A DNA stretch of 64,000 bases from UTCHB3 sp964531325 (GTDB lineage Bacteria; Bacteroidota; Ignavibacteria; Ignavibacteriales; Ignavibacteriaceae). The notes beneath the pieces are model-generated. The model saw only the letters and a program-made list of their open reading frames with translations, had not been told where the DNA came from and searched no databases. The stretch is from assembly GCA_964531325.1 (NCBI GenBank), contig CAZHCW010000019.1, positions 1 through 64,000 of the forward strand. The letters run 5' to 3'. The position numbers and the translations under genes were made by a program. This document shows, one piece after another, positions 1 to 8,590 of the stretch (the stretch's first letter is position 1; every line of letters begins with the position of its first letter).

Positions 1-2
1 TT

Positions 3-161
3 GCAGAACTTGTATCAGGTGAAATGGAGAGAGGACTTTATGAGCATAAATTCAACGGAATAAAACTCTCTTCAGGGGTTTACATTTTCCGTTTGAATGC
101 GCAATCATTAGAGAGCACAACCTTTTATACAAAAACGATGAAGGCCTTGCTGCTTAAGTAG
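3..161 (+). CDS. C-terminal end of a T9SS-sorted secreted protein (partial)
   Basis: The window opens inside a gene read in frame 3 and stopping at TAG 159-161. The visible 52 residues contain LSSGVYIFRLNA, the SGVYxxRL block typical of the last beta-strands of a type IX secretion (Por) C-terminal sorting domain, and end in MKALLLK, a basic-hydrophobic tail usual for such cargo. The protein would be exported and then passed across the outer membrane or attached to the surface. The functional part lies before the window, so no specific activity can be given. A strong terminator follows at 244. Confidence 0.75.
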   Translation, partial: AELVSGEMERGLYEHKFNGIKLSSGVYIFRLNAQSLESTTFYTKTMKALLLK

Positions 162-213
162 CGAAGTAGCAGAGTAGCGTACAATACCAATAGTCCCCGA
201 TTTCAATCGGGGG
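156..213. repeat. Short tandem octamers plus CCCCGATT inverted repeat
   Basis: Three near-identical octamers, AAGTAGCG, AAGTAGCA and GAGTAGCG, lie head to tail at 156-179, the first running across the stop codon of the preceding gene. Just after them CCCCGATT (195-202) faces AATCGGGG (205-212) across 2 bp. The hairpin has no T-run, so it is not a normal terminator. The look is that of a short interspersed repeat fragment. Its spread in the genome cannot be judged from this window. Confidence 0.5.
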
Positions 214-243
214 TTGGAATGCAAGATCAACATTTAATTTATT

Positions 244-274
244 AAGGCTGTCTCGAAAGGGGCAGCCTTTTCCT
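244..274 (+). terminator. Intrinsic terminator after the T9SS gene
   Basis: AAGGCTGTCTC (244-254) pairs with GGGGCAGCCTT (259-269) over 11 bp with two G-U pairs, closed by a GAAA tetraloop and followed by TTTTCC. It closes the partial gene at the window start. A sister hairpin with a compensated loop-closing pair stands at 32355. Confidence 0.85.
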
Positions 275-574
275 TATTTCATCCGGATTGCAGTCAAGCG
301 GTTAATTGTTTCACAATGATTATATTATTCTTTTATTTTATTAAACTTTTAGAGGTTTTACACTTAATATTATAATATTCCCTACAAAACTCCCATTTTT
401 GATAAAAAGAAATAACCATACGAATAATTACTATAGATTTTAAATTATATTTTTATTAAATTAGAATTACAAAAATATACTGTTCCTTTTTTCGGTTCTA
501 AACGCCCATTTAAAACATAACAACTTTACTTTTCCACTTTTCCACCCGATTTTAGTTTCGTTCGGGAAATTAAT
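275..574. other. AT-rich gap without a gene
   Basis: About 300 bp of very AT-rich sequence between the terminator and pyrK. I see no ORF or RNA gene. It holds a 14-bp palindrome AATATTATAATATT (366-379) and a doubled ACTTTTCC near 528-543. TAGTTTCG (553-560) is one base off the TAnnTTTG -7 consensus, with TTTT 19 bp upstream (530-533), so it is a weak candidate for the pyrK promoter. It would give a nearly leaderless transcript. Confidence 0.4.
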
Positions 575-1333
575 TTGATAATTACTGAAATAACAGTCTC
601 GTCTGTCGAGCAGCTTAAAAATCATATCTACCATTTAAAATGTTATTCACCCGCGCTTGCAAGAAGTTTTAAAGCCGGGCAATTTCTGAATTTAAAGGTA
701 AATGACACAACATTCCCCTTACTCAGACGCCCGTTCTCAATCTCCGATGTAATCGGTGATGAAATATATCTCTTGTTTAATGTACATGGTGAAGGAACCA
801 GGATGTTAACACATAAAGTTAAGGGTGATTTGCTCGATGTGTTAGCCCCTTTGGGATGTGGTTTTAATACCGATGGAGATTTTGACACCGCGGTTCTCAT
901 AGGTGGGGGACTGGGAGTGGCTCCTTTTCCACTTTTAACGAAACAACTTCAGGGAAAAGAGATTTTTACATTCCTCGGTGGCAGAAGTGAAGCCGACATA
1001 GTTACCTACGGATTAAAAAATGTTTTTGTCTCTACCGATGACGGGTCTGAGGGAGAAAAGGGGACCGTTGTAAAACTGTTTATGGAAAATCTTGATAAAT
1101 TTGAGGGGAAAAAGATCAAAGTGTTTGCTTGTGGACCAACACCGATGCTAAAGGCACTACAAAATGTTTTACTTGACAACAATATTGATGGAGAAATCTC
1201 GACAGAATGTGCAATGGCTTGTGGATTTGGAATTTGCCAGGGCTGTCCTATCGAAGATAAAAACAACAGTTCCAAATATCTTCTTGTATGCAAAGATGGA
1301 CCGGTTTTTAACATCAAGGATGTGATATTGTGA
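575..1333 (+). CDS. pyrK: Dihydroorotate dehydrogenase B, electron transfer subunit
   Basis: PyrK carries electrons from the FMN of class 1B dihydroorotate dehydrogenase (PyrD) to NAD in pyrimidine synthesis. At 252 aa it has the family length. The FAD-binding RRPFSIS lies at 51-57, the nucleotide-binding GGGLGVAP at 110-117 and CGPTPML near 186-192. The [2Fe-2S] cluster cysteines are C216, C221, C224 and C239 in ACGFGICQGC and VCKDGPVF. The start is a TTG; no ATG or GTG precedes the FAD fold in frame. It overlaps pyrD by 4 bp (GTGA), which fits coupled translation of the two partners. It heads a seven-gene plus-strand cluster. Confidence 0.95.
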   Translation: MIITEITVSSVEQLKNHIYHLKCYSPALARSFKAGQFLNLKVNDTTFPLLRRPFSISDVIGDEIYLLFNVHGEGTRMLTHKVKGDLLDVLAPLGCGFNTDGDFDTAVLIGGGLGVAPFPLLTKQLQGKEIFTFLGGRSEADIVTYGLKNVFVSTDDGSEGEKGTVVKLFMENLDKFEGKKIKVFACGPTPMLKALQNVLLDNNIDGEISTECAMACGFGICQGCPIEDKNNSSKYLLVCKDGPVFNIKDVIL

Positions 1334-2250
1334 GCGGGATTGATCTAAGTGTTGAAATTGCAGGATTAAAATTTAAGAACCCGATCCTTTTGGCATCGGG
1401 AACAGTTGGTTACGGTTATGAAATCTCGCAATTCCTCGATCTTAACAAAATTGGTGGAATTGTTACCAAGTCGATAAGCCTTAAGCCACGAAAAGGGAAT
1501 CCACCTCAAAGAATTGTGGAGACAGCCTCGGGAATGTTAAACGCCATTGGACTTGCAAATGTTGGAGTTGAGGAGTTCTTAAAAGATAAAATTCCTTTTC
1601 TTAAACAGTATAACACCAATATAATCTGTAACATTGCTGCTTCCACAATAGAAGAGTATGTCGAATGTGTAAAAATATTAACAATAGAAGATGCAATTCA
1701 CGCTTTTGAAATAAATGTCTCCTGTCCAAATGTTAAAGAAGGTGGATTAATTTTTGGAAATGATCCCGATCAGGTTTCAACAATTACAGCCGCAGTTAAA
1801 GCGGTAACTTCAAAACCTGTTTTTATAAAATTATCACCAAACACAGCACGGATAGCAGAATTTGCTATTAGAGCCAAAGATAACGGGGCTGATGCAGTCT
1901 CGGCAATAAATACACTTGTGGGAACAGCATTTAATATTTGGACCAGAAAACCAAAAATCCATAATGTGACGGGTGGTTTATCAGGCCCGGCAATAAAACC
2001 CGTTGCGCTTGCTAAAGTACTTGAGATCAGCAGAAATTGCGACATCCCTGTAATCGGAATTGGTGGTATATCAAACTTTGAAGATGTACTCGAATTTATG
2101 ATAGCAGGAGCTACTGCAATTCAACTTGGTACGATCAACTTTGTTCAACCAGATGCATCAATCAAAATAGTAAACGGTTTAATCAACTATTGTGAAAAAA
2201 TGAAAATTAATAAATTAAGATCGCTGACAGCTTCTTATGAGCTTAACTAA
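1330..2250 (+). CDS. pyrD: Dihydroorotate dehydrogenase B, catalytic subunit
   Basis: This FMN enzyme oxidises dihydroorotate to orotate, the fourth step of UMP synthesis. It is 306 aa with a GTG start. The class 1 block NVSCPNVKEGG (129-139) holds the catalytic base C132; cysteine here marks the class 1 enzymes. FMN-site blocks FIKLSPN, GGLSGPAIKP, GIGGI and GATAIQLGT follow in the usual order of the TIM barrel. The adjoining pyrK assigns it to class 1B (NAD-linked). The 3' end overlaps folC by 14 bp. Confidence 0.96.
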   Translation: MSGIDLSVEIAGLKFKNPILLASGTVGYGYEISQFLDLNKIGGIVTKSISLKPRKGNPPQRIVETASGMLNAIGLANVGVEEFLKDKIPFLKQYNTNIICNIAASTIEEYVECVKILTIEDAIHAFEINVSCPNVKEGGLIFGNDPDQVSTITAAVKAVTSKPVFIKLSPNTARIAEFAIRAKDNGADAVSAINTLVGTAFNIWTRKPKIHNVTGGLSGPAIKPVALAKVLEISRNCDIPVIGIGGISNFEDVLEFMIAGATAIQLGTINFVQPDASIKIVNGLINYCEKMKINKLRSLTASYELN

Positions 2251-3529
2251 CCCTACAATTAATCATTATCTACAGATACTGTTTAATCTCCATAACAGGG
2301 GGATTAAATTGGGTCTCGAGAACACTCAGGAATTTTTGGATTTACTGGGGAATCCGCAAAAAAAGCTTAAATGTATCCATGTGGCAGGGTCGAATGGAAA
2401 GGGGAGTACATCCTCCTTTATCGCAAGTATCTTAACTGAAGCGGGATATAAAACAGGACTTTACACCTCGCCCCACTTTATCCGTTACAACGAACGAATC
2501 AGAATAAATGGTCAGATTATCCCCGATAAATATGTGATCGCGTTTATGGAGGAGTTTGAAAATCTTATCTATGAAACCAATCTAACATTTTTTGAAGTTA
2601 CCACCGTTCTTGCATTTAAATATTTTGCCGATAAAGAAGTTGATTATGCAATAATTGAAACAGGTCTGGGAGGCAGACTTGACGCCACAAATGTTATAAC
2701 TCCTCTCGCCTCGGTTATCACCTCAATCAGTCTTGAACACACAAATATACTTGGAAACAGTATCGAGGAGATTGCAAAAGAAAAAGGGGGAATTATTAAG
2801 CCCGGTGTTCCACTTTTTCTCGGAAAAATGCCCGAACAAGCTGAAAAAACCTTGATTGAGATGGCGGTGGAGAAAGATTGCAAATACTACAAGTTAAATG
2901 ACTACACCAATAAACGGGAGAACTATTTTGAATATTATTCGAGTGAGTTGTATATCGATCATTTATCTGCGCCTCTTAAAGGGGCATACCAACAGTTGAA
3001 TGCTTCACTCGCAATTTTAACCCTCAATAAGACTCTGCGATTCACAGACTCAAAAAGAATTCTTGGTGGAATTAAAAATGTTGTTCACAACACCGGTATT
3101 CAGGGGAGATATGAGAAGGTTCACGACCATCCAAAGATCATTCTTGATTCAGCTCACAACATAGAGGGAGTACAAAATTTTTTAAAGGAGTTCACGAAAG
3201 ACAAAATAAAACCGAAACCCTGTTATCTTCTTTTTTCTTGTCTCAATGATAAATCGCTTGAACAAATGTTGATTCAAAGCAAGGATCATTTTGATAAGAT
3301 TTATCTCTATGAACTGAGAGACAACGACAGGGCAGCAAAAATCGAACAATTAGTTGAAATTGCCGAAAAAAACGGCATCAAATATTCTGTTCAGAATGAT
3401 ATCCCCGCATTTATTAAAAAATTCATCGGCTCTGCTGAAAAGGAATGTCTGGTGGTTTACGGGAGTATGTATCTGGTGGCGGAAGTAAAAAAAGTATTCG
3501 AAAAAAAATATTACAGTAACAATTTGTAA
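2237..3529 (+). CDS. folC: Folylpolyglutamate synthase / dihydrofolate synthase
   Basis: FolC adds glutamate to dihydropteroate and to folates, keeping them in the cell. The 430-aa protein has the Mur-ligase-type P-loop HVAGSNGKGSTSS (about 48-60), the folate-loop stretch TGLYTSPH and the signature ETGLGGRLDATN (near 141-152). The C-terminal ligase domain carries DSAHN. The start ATG lies inside the pyrD end, 14 bp before its stop, which suggests coupling. Linking pyrimidine and folate genes in one unit fits their shared role in dTMP supply. That link is inference. Confidence 0.95.
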   Translation: MSLTNPTINHYLQILFNLHNRGIKLGLENTQEFLDLLGNPQKKLKCIHVAGSNGKGSTSSFIASILTEAGYKTGLYTSPHFIRYNERIRINGQIIPDKYVIAFMEEFENLIYETNLTFFEVTTVLAFKYFADKEVDYAIIETGLGGRLDATNVITPLASVITSISLEHTNILGNSIEEIAKEKGGIIKPGVPLFLGKMPEQAEKTLIEMAVEKDCKYYKLNDYTNKRENYFEYYSSELYIDHLSAPLKGAYQQLNASLAILTLNKTLRFTDSKRILGGIKNVVHNTGIQGRYEKVHDHPKIILDSAHNIEGVQNFLKEFTKDKIKPKPCYLLFSCLNDKSLEQMLIQSKDHFDKIYLYELRDNDRAAKIEQLVEIAEKNGIKYSVQNDIPAFIKKFIGSAEKECLVVYGSMYLVAEVKKVFEKKYYSNNL

Positions 3530-3552
3530 AAGTTTAAAAAACAAGGTATAAA

Positions 3553-4800
3553 ATGGATATTTCAGAACTGAAATCTAAGAGGATCGTTGAACTCAACGAG
3601 ATAGCAAAAGAATTAAAGATCAGCGGGTTCACTGATCTGAGGAAACAGGAGTTGATTTTCAAAATCCTGGAAGCTCAAACAGCCAAAGACGGTTTAACAT
3701 TTTCCAAAGGTGTTTTGGAAGTTTTACCCGATGGTTACGGATTTTTAAGGTCAGCAGCATACAACTATCTCCCGTCACCCGATGACATCTACATCTCACC
3801 ATCCCAAATCAAGAAATTTTATTTAAGAACAGGTGATTTTGTAAGTGGTCAGGTGAGACCACCAAAAGAAGGTGAGAGATTTTTTGCTTTGCTAAGGGTT
3901 GAAGCAGTTAATGGCATGGATCCAATTGAGATAAGAGAAAGAACACTTTTTGATAACTTAATCCCTGTATATCCAACCCGGAAATTTACGCTTGAGTCCG
4001 CTCCCGGTGAATATTCGATGCGTATCATGGATCTTTTAACTCCAATCGGAAAAGGTCAAAGAGGGTTAATTGTGTCACCTCCAAAGAGTGGTAAAACAAT
4101 TCTTCTTCAGAAAATCGCAAACTCACTTACCCGAAACCACCCTGAAATTAAACTTATTATCCTCCTTATCGATGAACGGCCTGAAGAGGTTACCGACATG
4201 GAGAGAAGTGTTAATGCCGAAGTAATCAGTTCAACATTTGATGAACCTGCCGAACGACATGTACAGGTAGCCGACATGGTTATTGAAAAAGCCAAAAGAC
4301 TTGTGGAAGCAAAACATGATGTGGTTATTCTGCTTGACTCAATTACAAGACTTGGAAGAGCCCACAACCTCGTGGTACCTCATTCCGGAAAAATACTCTC
4401 CGGTGGTCTTGATTCAAACGCTTTACACAAACCAAAAAGATTTTTTGGTGCTGCAAGAAACACTGAAGATGGTGGATCACTCACAATTATCGCAACTGCT
4501 TTGATCGATACGGGTTCCAGGATGGATGATGTAATCTTTGAGGAATTTAAGGGAACCGGTAACATGGAAATAGTTCTCAACCGAGACCTCAGTGATAGAA
4601 GAATTTTCCCTGCTATCGATATCAACAGATCAGGCACACGCCGTGAAGAGATGCTCCTTAAAGAAGAAGACCTTCAAAGAATTTATATCCTTAGAAAATA
4701 TTTAAGTGACTTCTCACCTGTTGAAGCAATGGATGTAATGCTCGATAAAATGAGAGGCACCAAAAACAATAAAGATTTTCTAAATATGATGAACAGTTAA
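3553..4800 (+). CDS. rho: Transcription termination factor Rho
   Basis: Rho is the hexameric RNA helicase that ends transcription at Rho-dependent sites. The 415 aa hold the Rho N-terminal helical domain (about 1-43), the cold-shock-like RNA-binding domain with GYGFLRS (61-67), and the RecA-like ATPase with P-loop SPPKSGKT (175-182), DERPEEVTDM, the Q-loop RLGRAHN and the secondary RNA site in GSRMDDVIFEEFKGTGNME. The N-terminal domain is compact, without the long insert seen in many Bacteroidota Rho proteins. It starts 24 bp after folC. Confidence 0.97.
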   Translation: MDISELKSKRIVELNEIAKELKISGFTDLRKQELIFKILEAQTAKDGLTFSKGVLEVLPDGYGFLRSAAYNYLPSPDDIYISPSQIKKFYLRTGDFVSGQVRPPKEGERFFALLRVEAVNGMDPIEIRERTLFDNLIPVYPTRKFTLESAPGEYSMRIMDLLTPIGKGQRGLIVSPPKSGKTILLQKIANSLTRNHPEIKLIILLIDERPEEVTDMERSVNAEVISSTFDEPAERHVQVADMVIEKAKRLVEAKHDVVILLDSITRLGRAHNLVVPHSGKILSGGLDSNALHKPKRFFGAARNTEDGGSLTIIATALIDTGSRMDDVIFEEFKGTGNMEIVLNRDLSDRRIFPAIDINRSGTRREEMLLKEEDLQRIYILRKYLSDFSPVEAMDVMLDKMRGTKNNKDFLNMMNS

Positions 4801-4801
4801 A

Positions 4802-5764
4802 ATGTCTTCTACCCTTACAGGTGTTTTTACTTGTGGTGATATTAATGGAATTGGTCCCGAAATAACACTAAAAGCGATAAACAAACTGCTTCTTACAAAG
4901 AAGTTGGATATAAAATTAGTGATGCCGGCCAATGTGTTTGAGGAAACAAAAAGGCTAACAGGGCTTAATCCCGATCAGGGTGATCATTTTGAACTGATTG
5001 ATATTGGGAACTATGATCTAAAACCGGGAATACCATCGAAGGACTCGGGCAGAGCTGCTTTTGAAGCATTAAAAACCGGTTATTCTCTTTCAGAAGATGA
5101 TCATAAAGCGTTTATGGTTACAGCTCCAATCTCAAAATATGCTCTCAAACTGGCAGGAATTAATTTTCCGGGTCATACCGAGATGCTTGCAGAATGGTCG
5201 GGTACCGATAAGTTTGTGATGATGTTTCTGTCAGACAATTTTAAATGTGCACTTGCCACAATCCATATCCCCATTTTGCAGGTGTCGTCAAGTCTTACCG
5301 GTGAAACTCTCGAAAGGTGTTTAACCACCGTTAAGACATCTCTAAACCGCGACTTTTCCATAAGTGACCCAAATATCGCCCTTCTTGGATTAAACCCCCA
5401 CGCAGGTGAAAATGGACTGATAGGCACCGAAGAGATAGATCAAATCTCGGGAGTAATCGAAAGATTTGGAAAAGGGGTTGAGGGGCCATTTCCCGCTGAT
5501 GCATTTTTTGGAAGGAAACAACACCTCAATTTTGATATCTACATTGCGATGTACCATGATCAGGGGCTTATCCCGTTTAAGCTTCTCACTTCAGGATCAG
5601 GCGTTAACTACACAGCAGGATTAAAAATTGTAAGAACTTCACCGGATCATGGAACAGCATTCGATATTGCCTGGCAAAACAGAGCCGATGCAAATTCCAT
5701 CATTAAATCTGTGGATTGGGGAAAGAGAATCTGTTTTAATCGTCGGTTGTTTGATGCCGGGTAA
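4802..5764 (+). CDS. pdxA: 4-hydroxythreonine-4-phosphate dehydrogenase
   Basis: PdxA oxidises 4-phosphohydroxy-threonine in the DXP-dependent pathway to pyridoxal phosphate. The 320 aa contain the metal-binding histidines in FPGHTEMLAE, GLNPHAGENG and MYHDQGLIPFK, and the C-terminal block RTSPDHGTAFDIA. The ATG follows the rho stop at once. The partner pdxJ is not in the window. The last 11 bp overlap the start of the next gene. Confidence 0.94.
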   Translation: MSSTLTGVFTCGDINGIGPEITLKAINKLLLTKKLDIKLVMPANVFEETKRLTGLNPDQGDHFELIDIGNYDLKPGIPSKDSGRAAFEALKTGYSLSEDDHKAFMVTAPISKYALKLAGINFPGHTEMLAEWSGTDKFVMMFLSDNFKCALATIHIPILQVSSSLTGETLERCLTTVKTSLNRDFSISDPNIALLGLNPHAGENGLIGTEEIDQISGVIERFGKGVEGPFPADAFFGRKQHLNFDIYIAMYHDQGLIPFKLLTSGSGVNYTAGLKIVRTSPDHGTAFDIAWQNRADANSIIKSVDWGKRICFNRRLFDAG

Positions 5765-6476
5765 CACTTATTCAAGAATTTCGTTGATTTATGATGACCT
5801 GGTAAGGCATGTCAATTATGCAGGCTGGGCAGAATATCTGCAAAACATAATTCGAGATTATAAAATCAAACACGATGTCGTTCTTGAACTTGCTTCGGGA
5901 ACAGGAAAACTTTTCTCCAAATTGCACATTGAAACCCGCCTAAAGATTCTTAGTGATATTTCAGTTGAAATGTTGAATTATGTTAATAAATCAAATTCCA
6001 GGGTTTGTTTTGATATGACCTCAATTCCATTTAAACGGGAGTTTGATCTGGTTGTTTCAAGTTTTGACAGTGTTAATCACCTTGAGTCGGTGTCCAGATT
6101 AAACTCACTTTTTTTTGAGGTTAACAGAATTCTTAAACCCGGGGGATATTTCCTTTTTGATGTTGTAACAGAGCATAATTCATTCAGTTATCTGGACTCC
6201 TACAGCAAAAAAAGAAAAACAGGGGATTTGAAATATCAGCAGTCATCCGAGTATGATGCGATTAAAAAACGACACAGGAACAGGTTTTTAATCACTTTTC
6301 CATCAGGAGAGGTTTTTGAAGAAGATCATTTTGAATATATCTTTCCTCAAGAGACAATAATCGAACTTTGTGAAAGTAATAATTTTAAAGTGGTGGGTAC
6401 ATTTGAGGCATTCACGGGTAAAAGAGTTACAGAAAATACACTCCGCATCCAGTATATCATAAGGAGTAACGGATGA
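5754..6476 (+). CDS. Class I SAM-dependent methyltransferase (YqeM-like)
   Basis: A Rossmann-fold methyltransferase with SAM motif I VLELASGTGKL and the post-motif GGYFLFDVVTE. The N-terminal YDDLVRHVNYAGWAEYL resembles the cap of YqeM-type enzymes (YDxLMxxVxYxxW), whose substrate is unknown to me. The open frame reaches back to 5649, but that part lies inside pdxA. I take the ATG at 5754, which makes a 240-aa protein and an 11-bp overlap. It overlaps ftsE by 4 bp (ATGA). A small-molecule or tRNA substrate is possible; nothing in the sequence decides. Confidence 0.75.
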   Translation: MPGNTYSRISLIYDDLVRHVNYAGWAEYLQNIIRDYKIKHDVVLELASGTGKLFSKLHIETRLKILSDISVEMLNYVNKSNSRVCFDMTSIPFKREFDLVVSSFDSVNHLESVSRLNSLFFEVNRILKPGGYFLFDVVTEHNSFSYLDSYSKKRKTGDLKYQQSSEYDAIKKRHRNRFLITFPSGEVFEEDHFEYIFPQETIIELCESNNFKVVGTFEAFTGKRVTENTLRIQYIIRSNG

Positions 6477-7138
6477 TACTTGATTTTAAAGGTGTCAATT
6501 TTGCTTACGGGAATCATAAAATACTCGATCAGAGTGATTTTTCGATGACAGAAGGGGAGTTTGCTTATCTGGTAGGGAAGAGTGGATGTGGAAAATCCAC
6601 ATTTCTTCAATTATGTTATTTTAATCTGTTGCCGCAGGCTGGCGAGATCAAAATTTGTGGATTTTCTGCCAAGGATGCTTCACAAAAATCGATTCCCAAA
6701 TTACGCCAGAAGCTTGGTGTAGTCTTCCAGGATTTTAAACTGCTATCCGACAGAACAGTATTTGAAAATCTTTCATATATCCTCGAAATTAATGGTTATC
6801 CACGCAAAAAGATCAGAAGTAGAGTTGAAGCTGTTTTGAGTGATCTTGGGCTGCTTCACCTTAAAAACGCATTTCCCAAAACCCTTTCAGGCGGTGAACA
6901 ACAAAGAACCGCGATAGGCAGAGCCATCGTAAATGAACCACTGTTGGTGATAGCTGACGAACCCACGGGGAACCTTGATCCCGCAACTTCTGAAGAAATT
7001 ATATCCATTTTTGAATCGATCAACAGAAAAGGGACCGCAATTCTATTGGCGACTCACAATTATGATATAATTGATACAAAAGGGAGGATTTATAAACTCG
7101 AGGATGGTAAGATTGGTCGCGTAAAAATTAAAAGTTAA
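6473..7138 (+). CDS. ftsE: FtsE-like ABC transporter ATP-binding protein
   Basis: A 221-aa ABC ATPase with Walker A GKSGCGKST, Q-loop VVFQDFKLL, signature LSGGEQQRTAIGRA, Walker B LLVIADEPTGNLDP and the H-loop ATHN. The Q-loop region reads LLSDRTVFENLSY, close to the LLPDRTVYENV stretch of FtsE, the ATPase that with FtsX controls septal peptidoglycan hydrolases. LolD/MacB-type exporters share much of this pattern, so FtsE is the best but not the only reading. No FtsX permease adjoins it: the next gene is convergent adk. Confidence 0.75.
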   Translation: MILDFKGVNFAYGNHKILDQSDFSMTEGEFAYLVGKSGCGKSTFLQLCYFNLLPQAGEIKICGFSAKDASQKSIPKLRQKLGVVFQDFKLLSDRTVFENLSYILEINGYPRKKIRSRVEAVLSDLGLLHLKNAFPKTLSGGEQQRTAIGRAIVNEPLLVIADEPTGNLDPATSEEIISIFESINRKGTAILLATHNYDIIDTKGRIYKLEDGKIGRVKIKS

Positions 7139-7165
7139 AAAAAAAGGGATGAGTTGCCTCATCCC
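7137..7165 (-). terminator. Intrinsic terminator of the tadA-adk unit
   Basis: GGGATGAG (7146-7153) and CTCATCCC (7158-7165) form an 8-bp perfect stem with a TTGC loop. The plus strand has nine A just before it, so the T-run follows the stem on the minus strand. It therefore ends adk transcription and starts directly at the ftsE stop. Confidence 0.85.
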
Positions 7166-7190
7166 TGTAAAAAACCCGTCGTCTCCCGTG

Positions 7191-7850
7191 TTAGCCTCTG
7201 GATTTTAACTCTTCCACAATCCCAAATATCTGATTGGTAACTTCTTCTATCGGCCTTAATCCGTTGATCGTGTGCAGATCCTTTAAATCTTTATAGTAGT
7301 TAACCACAGGTAAAGTGGTATCAATAAAGATTTTAAGTCGCCTTCTTATCACACTTTCATCATCATCAGGTCTTTGGTAAAAAGAGTATCTTGCACCACA
7401 TTTGGGGCACTCAGTCAAGTTGTTTATAACATCATTGCTGAAAATATTGTTACATTCTCTGCAAGCTCTTCTCCGTGCAAGTCTGTTTACCAATTCTTCT
7501 TCATCAACTTGAAAAACAAGAATGGCACCAACACCAAATTGAAGTTCACCAAACAGCCGGTCGAGAGCTTCCGCCTGCGACACGGTTCTTGGGAATCCAT
7601 CCAAAATAAATCCGTCACGAAGTTGAGGTTCAGACAATTTTTCCTTGATAATACCTATCATGATATCATCGGGGACAAGTTGTCCACTCGACATAATTGC
7701 ATGCGCTTTTTTTCCCAATGGAGTCCCTTTTTTAACTGACTCCCTCAGGATATCCCCGGTAGAGATATGCTCAAAACCATATTTTTGACTTATTATTTTG
7801 GCTTGTGTTCCCTTACCCGCTCCCGGAGCTCCGAATAAAATTAAATACAT
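7191..7850 (-). CDS. adk: Adenylate kinase
   Basis: Adk interconverts ATP + AMP and 2 ADP. I set the start at ATG 7850 because AAGGAAG stands just upstream on the minus strand and the protein then begins MYLILFGAPGAGKGT with the P-loop at 7-15. The open frame continues 14 codons further without support. The 219-aa product is a long-form kinase with a zinc-type LID: C130, C133, C148 and C151. NMP-site TGDILRE and GFPRTV are present. It lies downstream of tadA, 66 bp from it, and ends at the hairpin 7146-7165. Confidence 0.95.
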   Translation of the reverse strand: MYLILFGAPGAGKGTQAKIISQKYGFEHISTGDILRESVKKGTPLGKKAHAIMSSGQLVPDDIMIGIIKEKLSEPQLRDGFILDGFPRTVSQAEALDRLFGELQFGVGAILVFQVDEEELVNRLARRRACRECNNIFSNDVINNLTECPKCGARYSFYQRPDDDESVIRRRLKIFIDTTLPVVNYYKDLKDLHTINGLRPIEEVTNQIFGIVEELKSRG

Positions 7851-7915
7851 GATCTTCCTTATAGTATCTCTGTCAAAAGACTTAAATAACAATGAGCAAA
7901 ACTAACAAATAAATT

Positions 7916-8377
7916 TCAATTTCTTAACTTTTGAAAGAAATTCCTTAGGAAATACTGGCTTTCATTCTCCATAAGTCCCGAAAACACTTTGATTGTATGA
8001 TTAAACTTTCCATCTTCCAGATGATTGTGAATTGATCCACAGCAGCCAAATTTTGGATCAAATGCGGCAAAGATCAGTCTTTCAAGTCTTGAGTGGAGCA
8101 TCGCCCCGGTACACATAAGACATGGCTCAAGAGTTGAGTACATTGTACATCCATCAAGTCGGGAAGAATTCAGGTGATTTGCAGCAGCGGTGATTGCAAT
8201 CATTTCCGCATGTGCAGTAGGGTCGTTTAATCTTAGATTTTGATTATAACCCCTTCCAATAATTTTATTGTCCCGTACAATCACGGCACCAACAGGAACC
8301 TCCTCTTCATCAAAAGCATGTTGTGCCTCTTGAAGAGCCTGGTACATGAACCTGTAATCACTTTCAGAAAAAATCAT
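7916..8377 (-). CDS. tadA: tRNA-specific adenosine deaminase
   Basis: TadA turns A34 of tRNA-Arg(ACG) into inosine so that it reads CGU, CGC and CGA. The 153-aa protein has the cytidine-deaminase-fold zinc site: H56-A-E58 with the proton-shuttle glutamate, and P85-C86-x2-C89. The stretch HSRLERLIFAAFDPKFGCCGS is also typical, seen here as separate blocks RLERLIFAA and GCCGS. Its substrate tRNA is encoded at 9728-9804. Cytosine/guanine deaminases are related, but length and NDPTAHAEM favour TadA. Confidence 0.9.
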   Translation of the reverse strand: MIFSESDYRFMYQALQEAQHAFDEEEVPVGAVIVRDNKIIGRGYNQNLRLNDPTAHAEMIAITAAANHLNSSRLDGCTMYSTLEPCLMCTGAMLHSRLERLIFAAFDPKFGCCGSIHNHLEDGKFNHTIKVFSGLMENESQYFLRNFFQKLRN

Positions 8378-8480
8378 AGTCTATTTTTAATTTTTGAAAC
8401 ATTAAAAATTTAAACTTGAATTTAACAATTTCTTAACAGAAATACGCTGAAAAACTTGGAATGGAGGGCGATTTTTGATA

Positions 8481-8526
8481 GAACGCGGATAAAACGGATA
8501 AAACGGATTATCGCGGATTTTTATCG
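8481..8526. repeat. CGGATAAAA-type interspersed repeat
   Basis: GAACGCGGATAAAAC is followed by a second GGATAAAAC and then GGATTATCGCGGATTTTTATCG. The unit GGATAAAAC occurs twice in a row and CGCGGAT twice. It resembles the CGCAGAT-rich stretch at 13600-13635 and belongs to a style of short intergenic repeats known from many bacterial genomes, whose function is unknown. Confidence 0.5.
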
Positions 8527-8590
8527 TAAGTGAGAGGAGTGGTAATCGTCTCGATTGCCGTCTGCAACATGAAATGGGAACTTGGAACAC

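Noticed and set aside
195..212. CCCCGATT hairpin as a terminator
   Set aside because: The loop is only 2 bp and no T-run follows; a complete terminator stands 32 bp further on.
5649..5753. Longer start of the YqeM-like methyltransferase inside pdxA
   Set aside because: It would overlap the well-conserved pdxA end by more than 100 bp. ATG 5754 gives a normal length.
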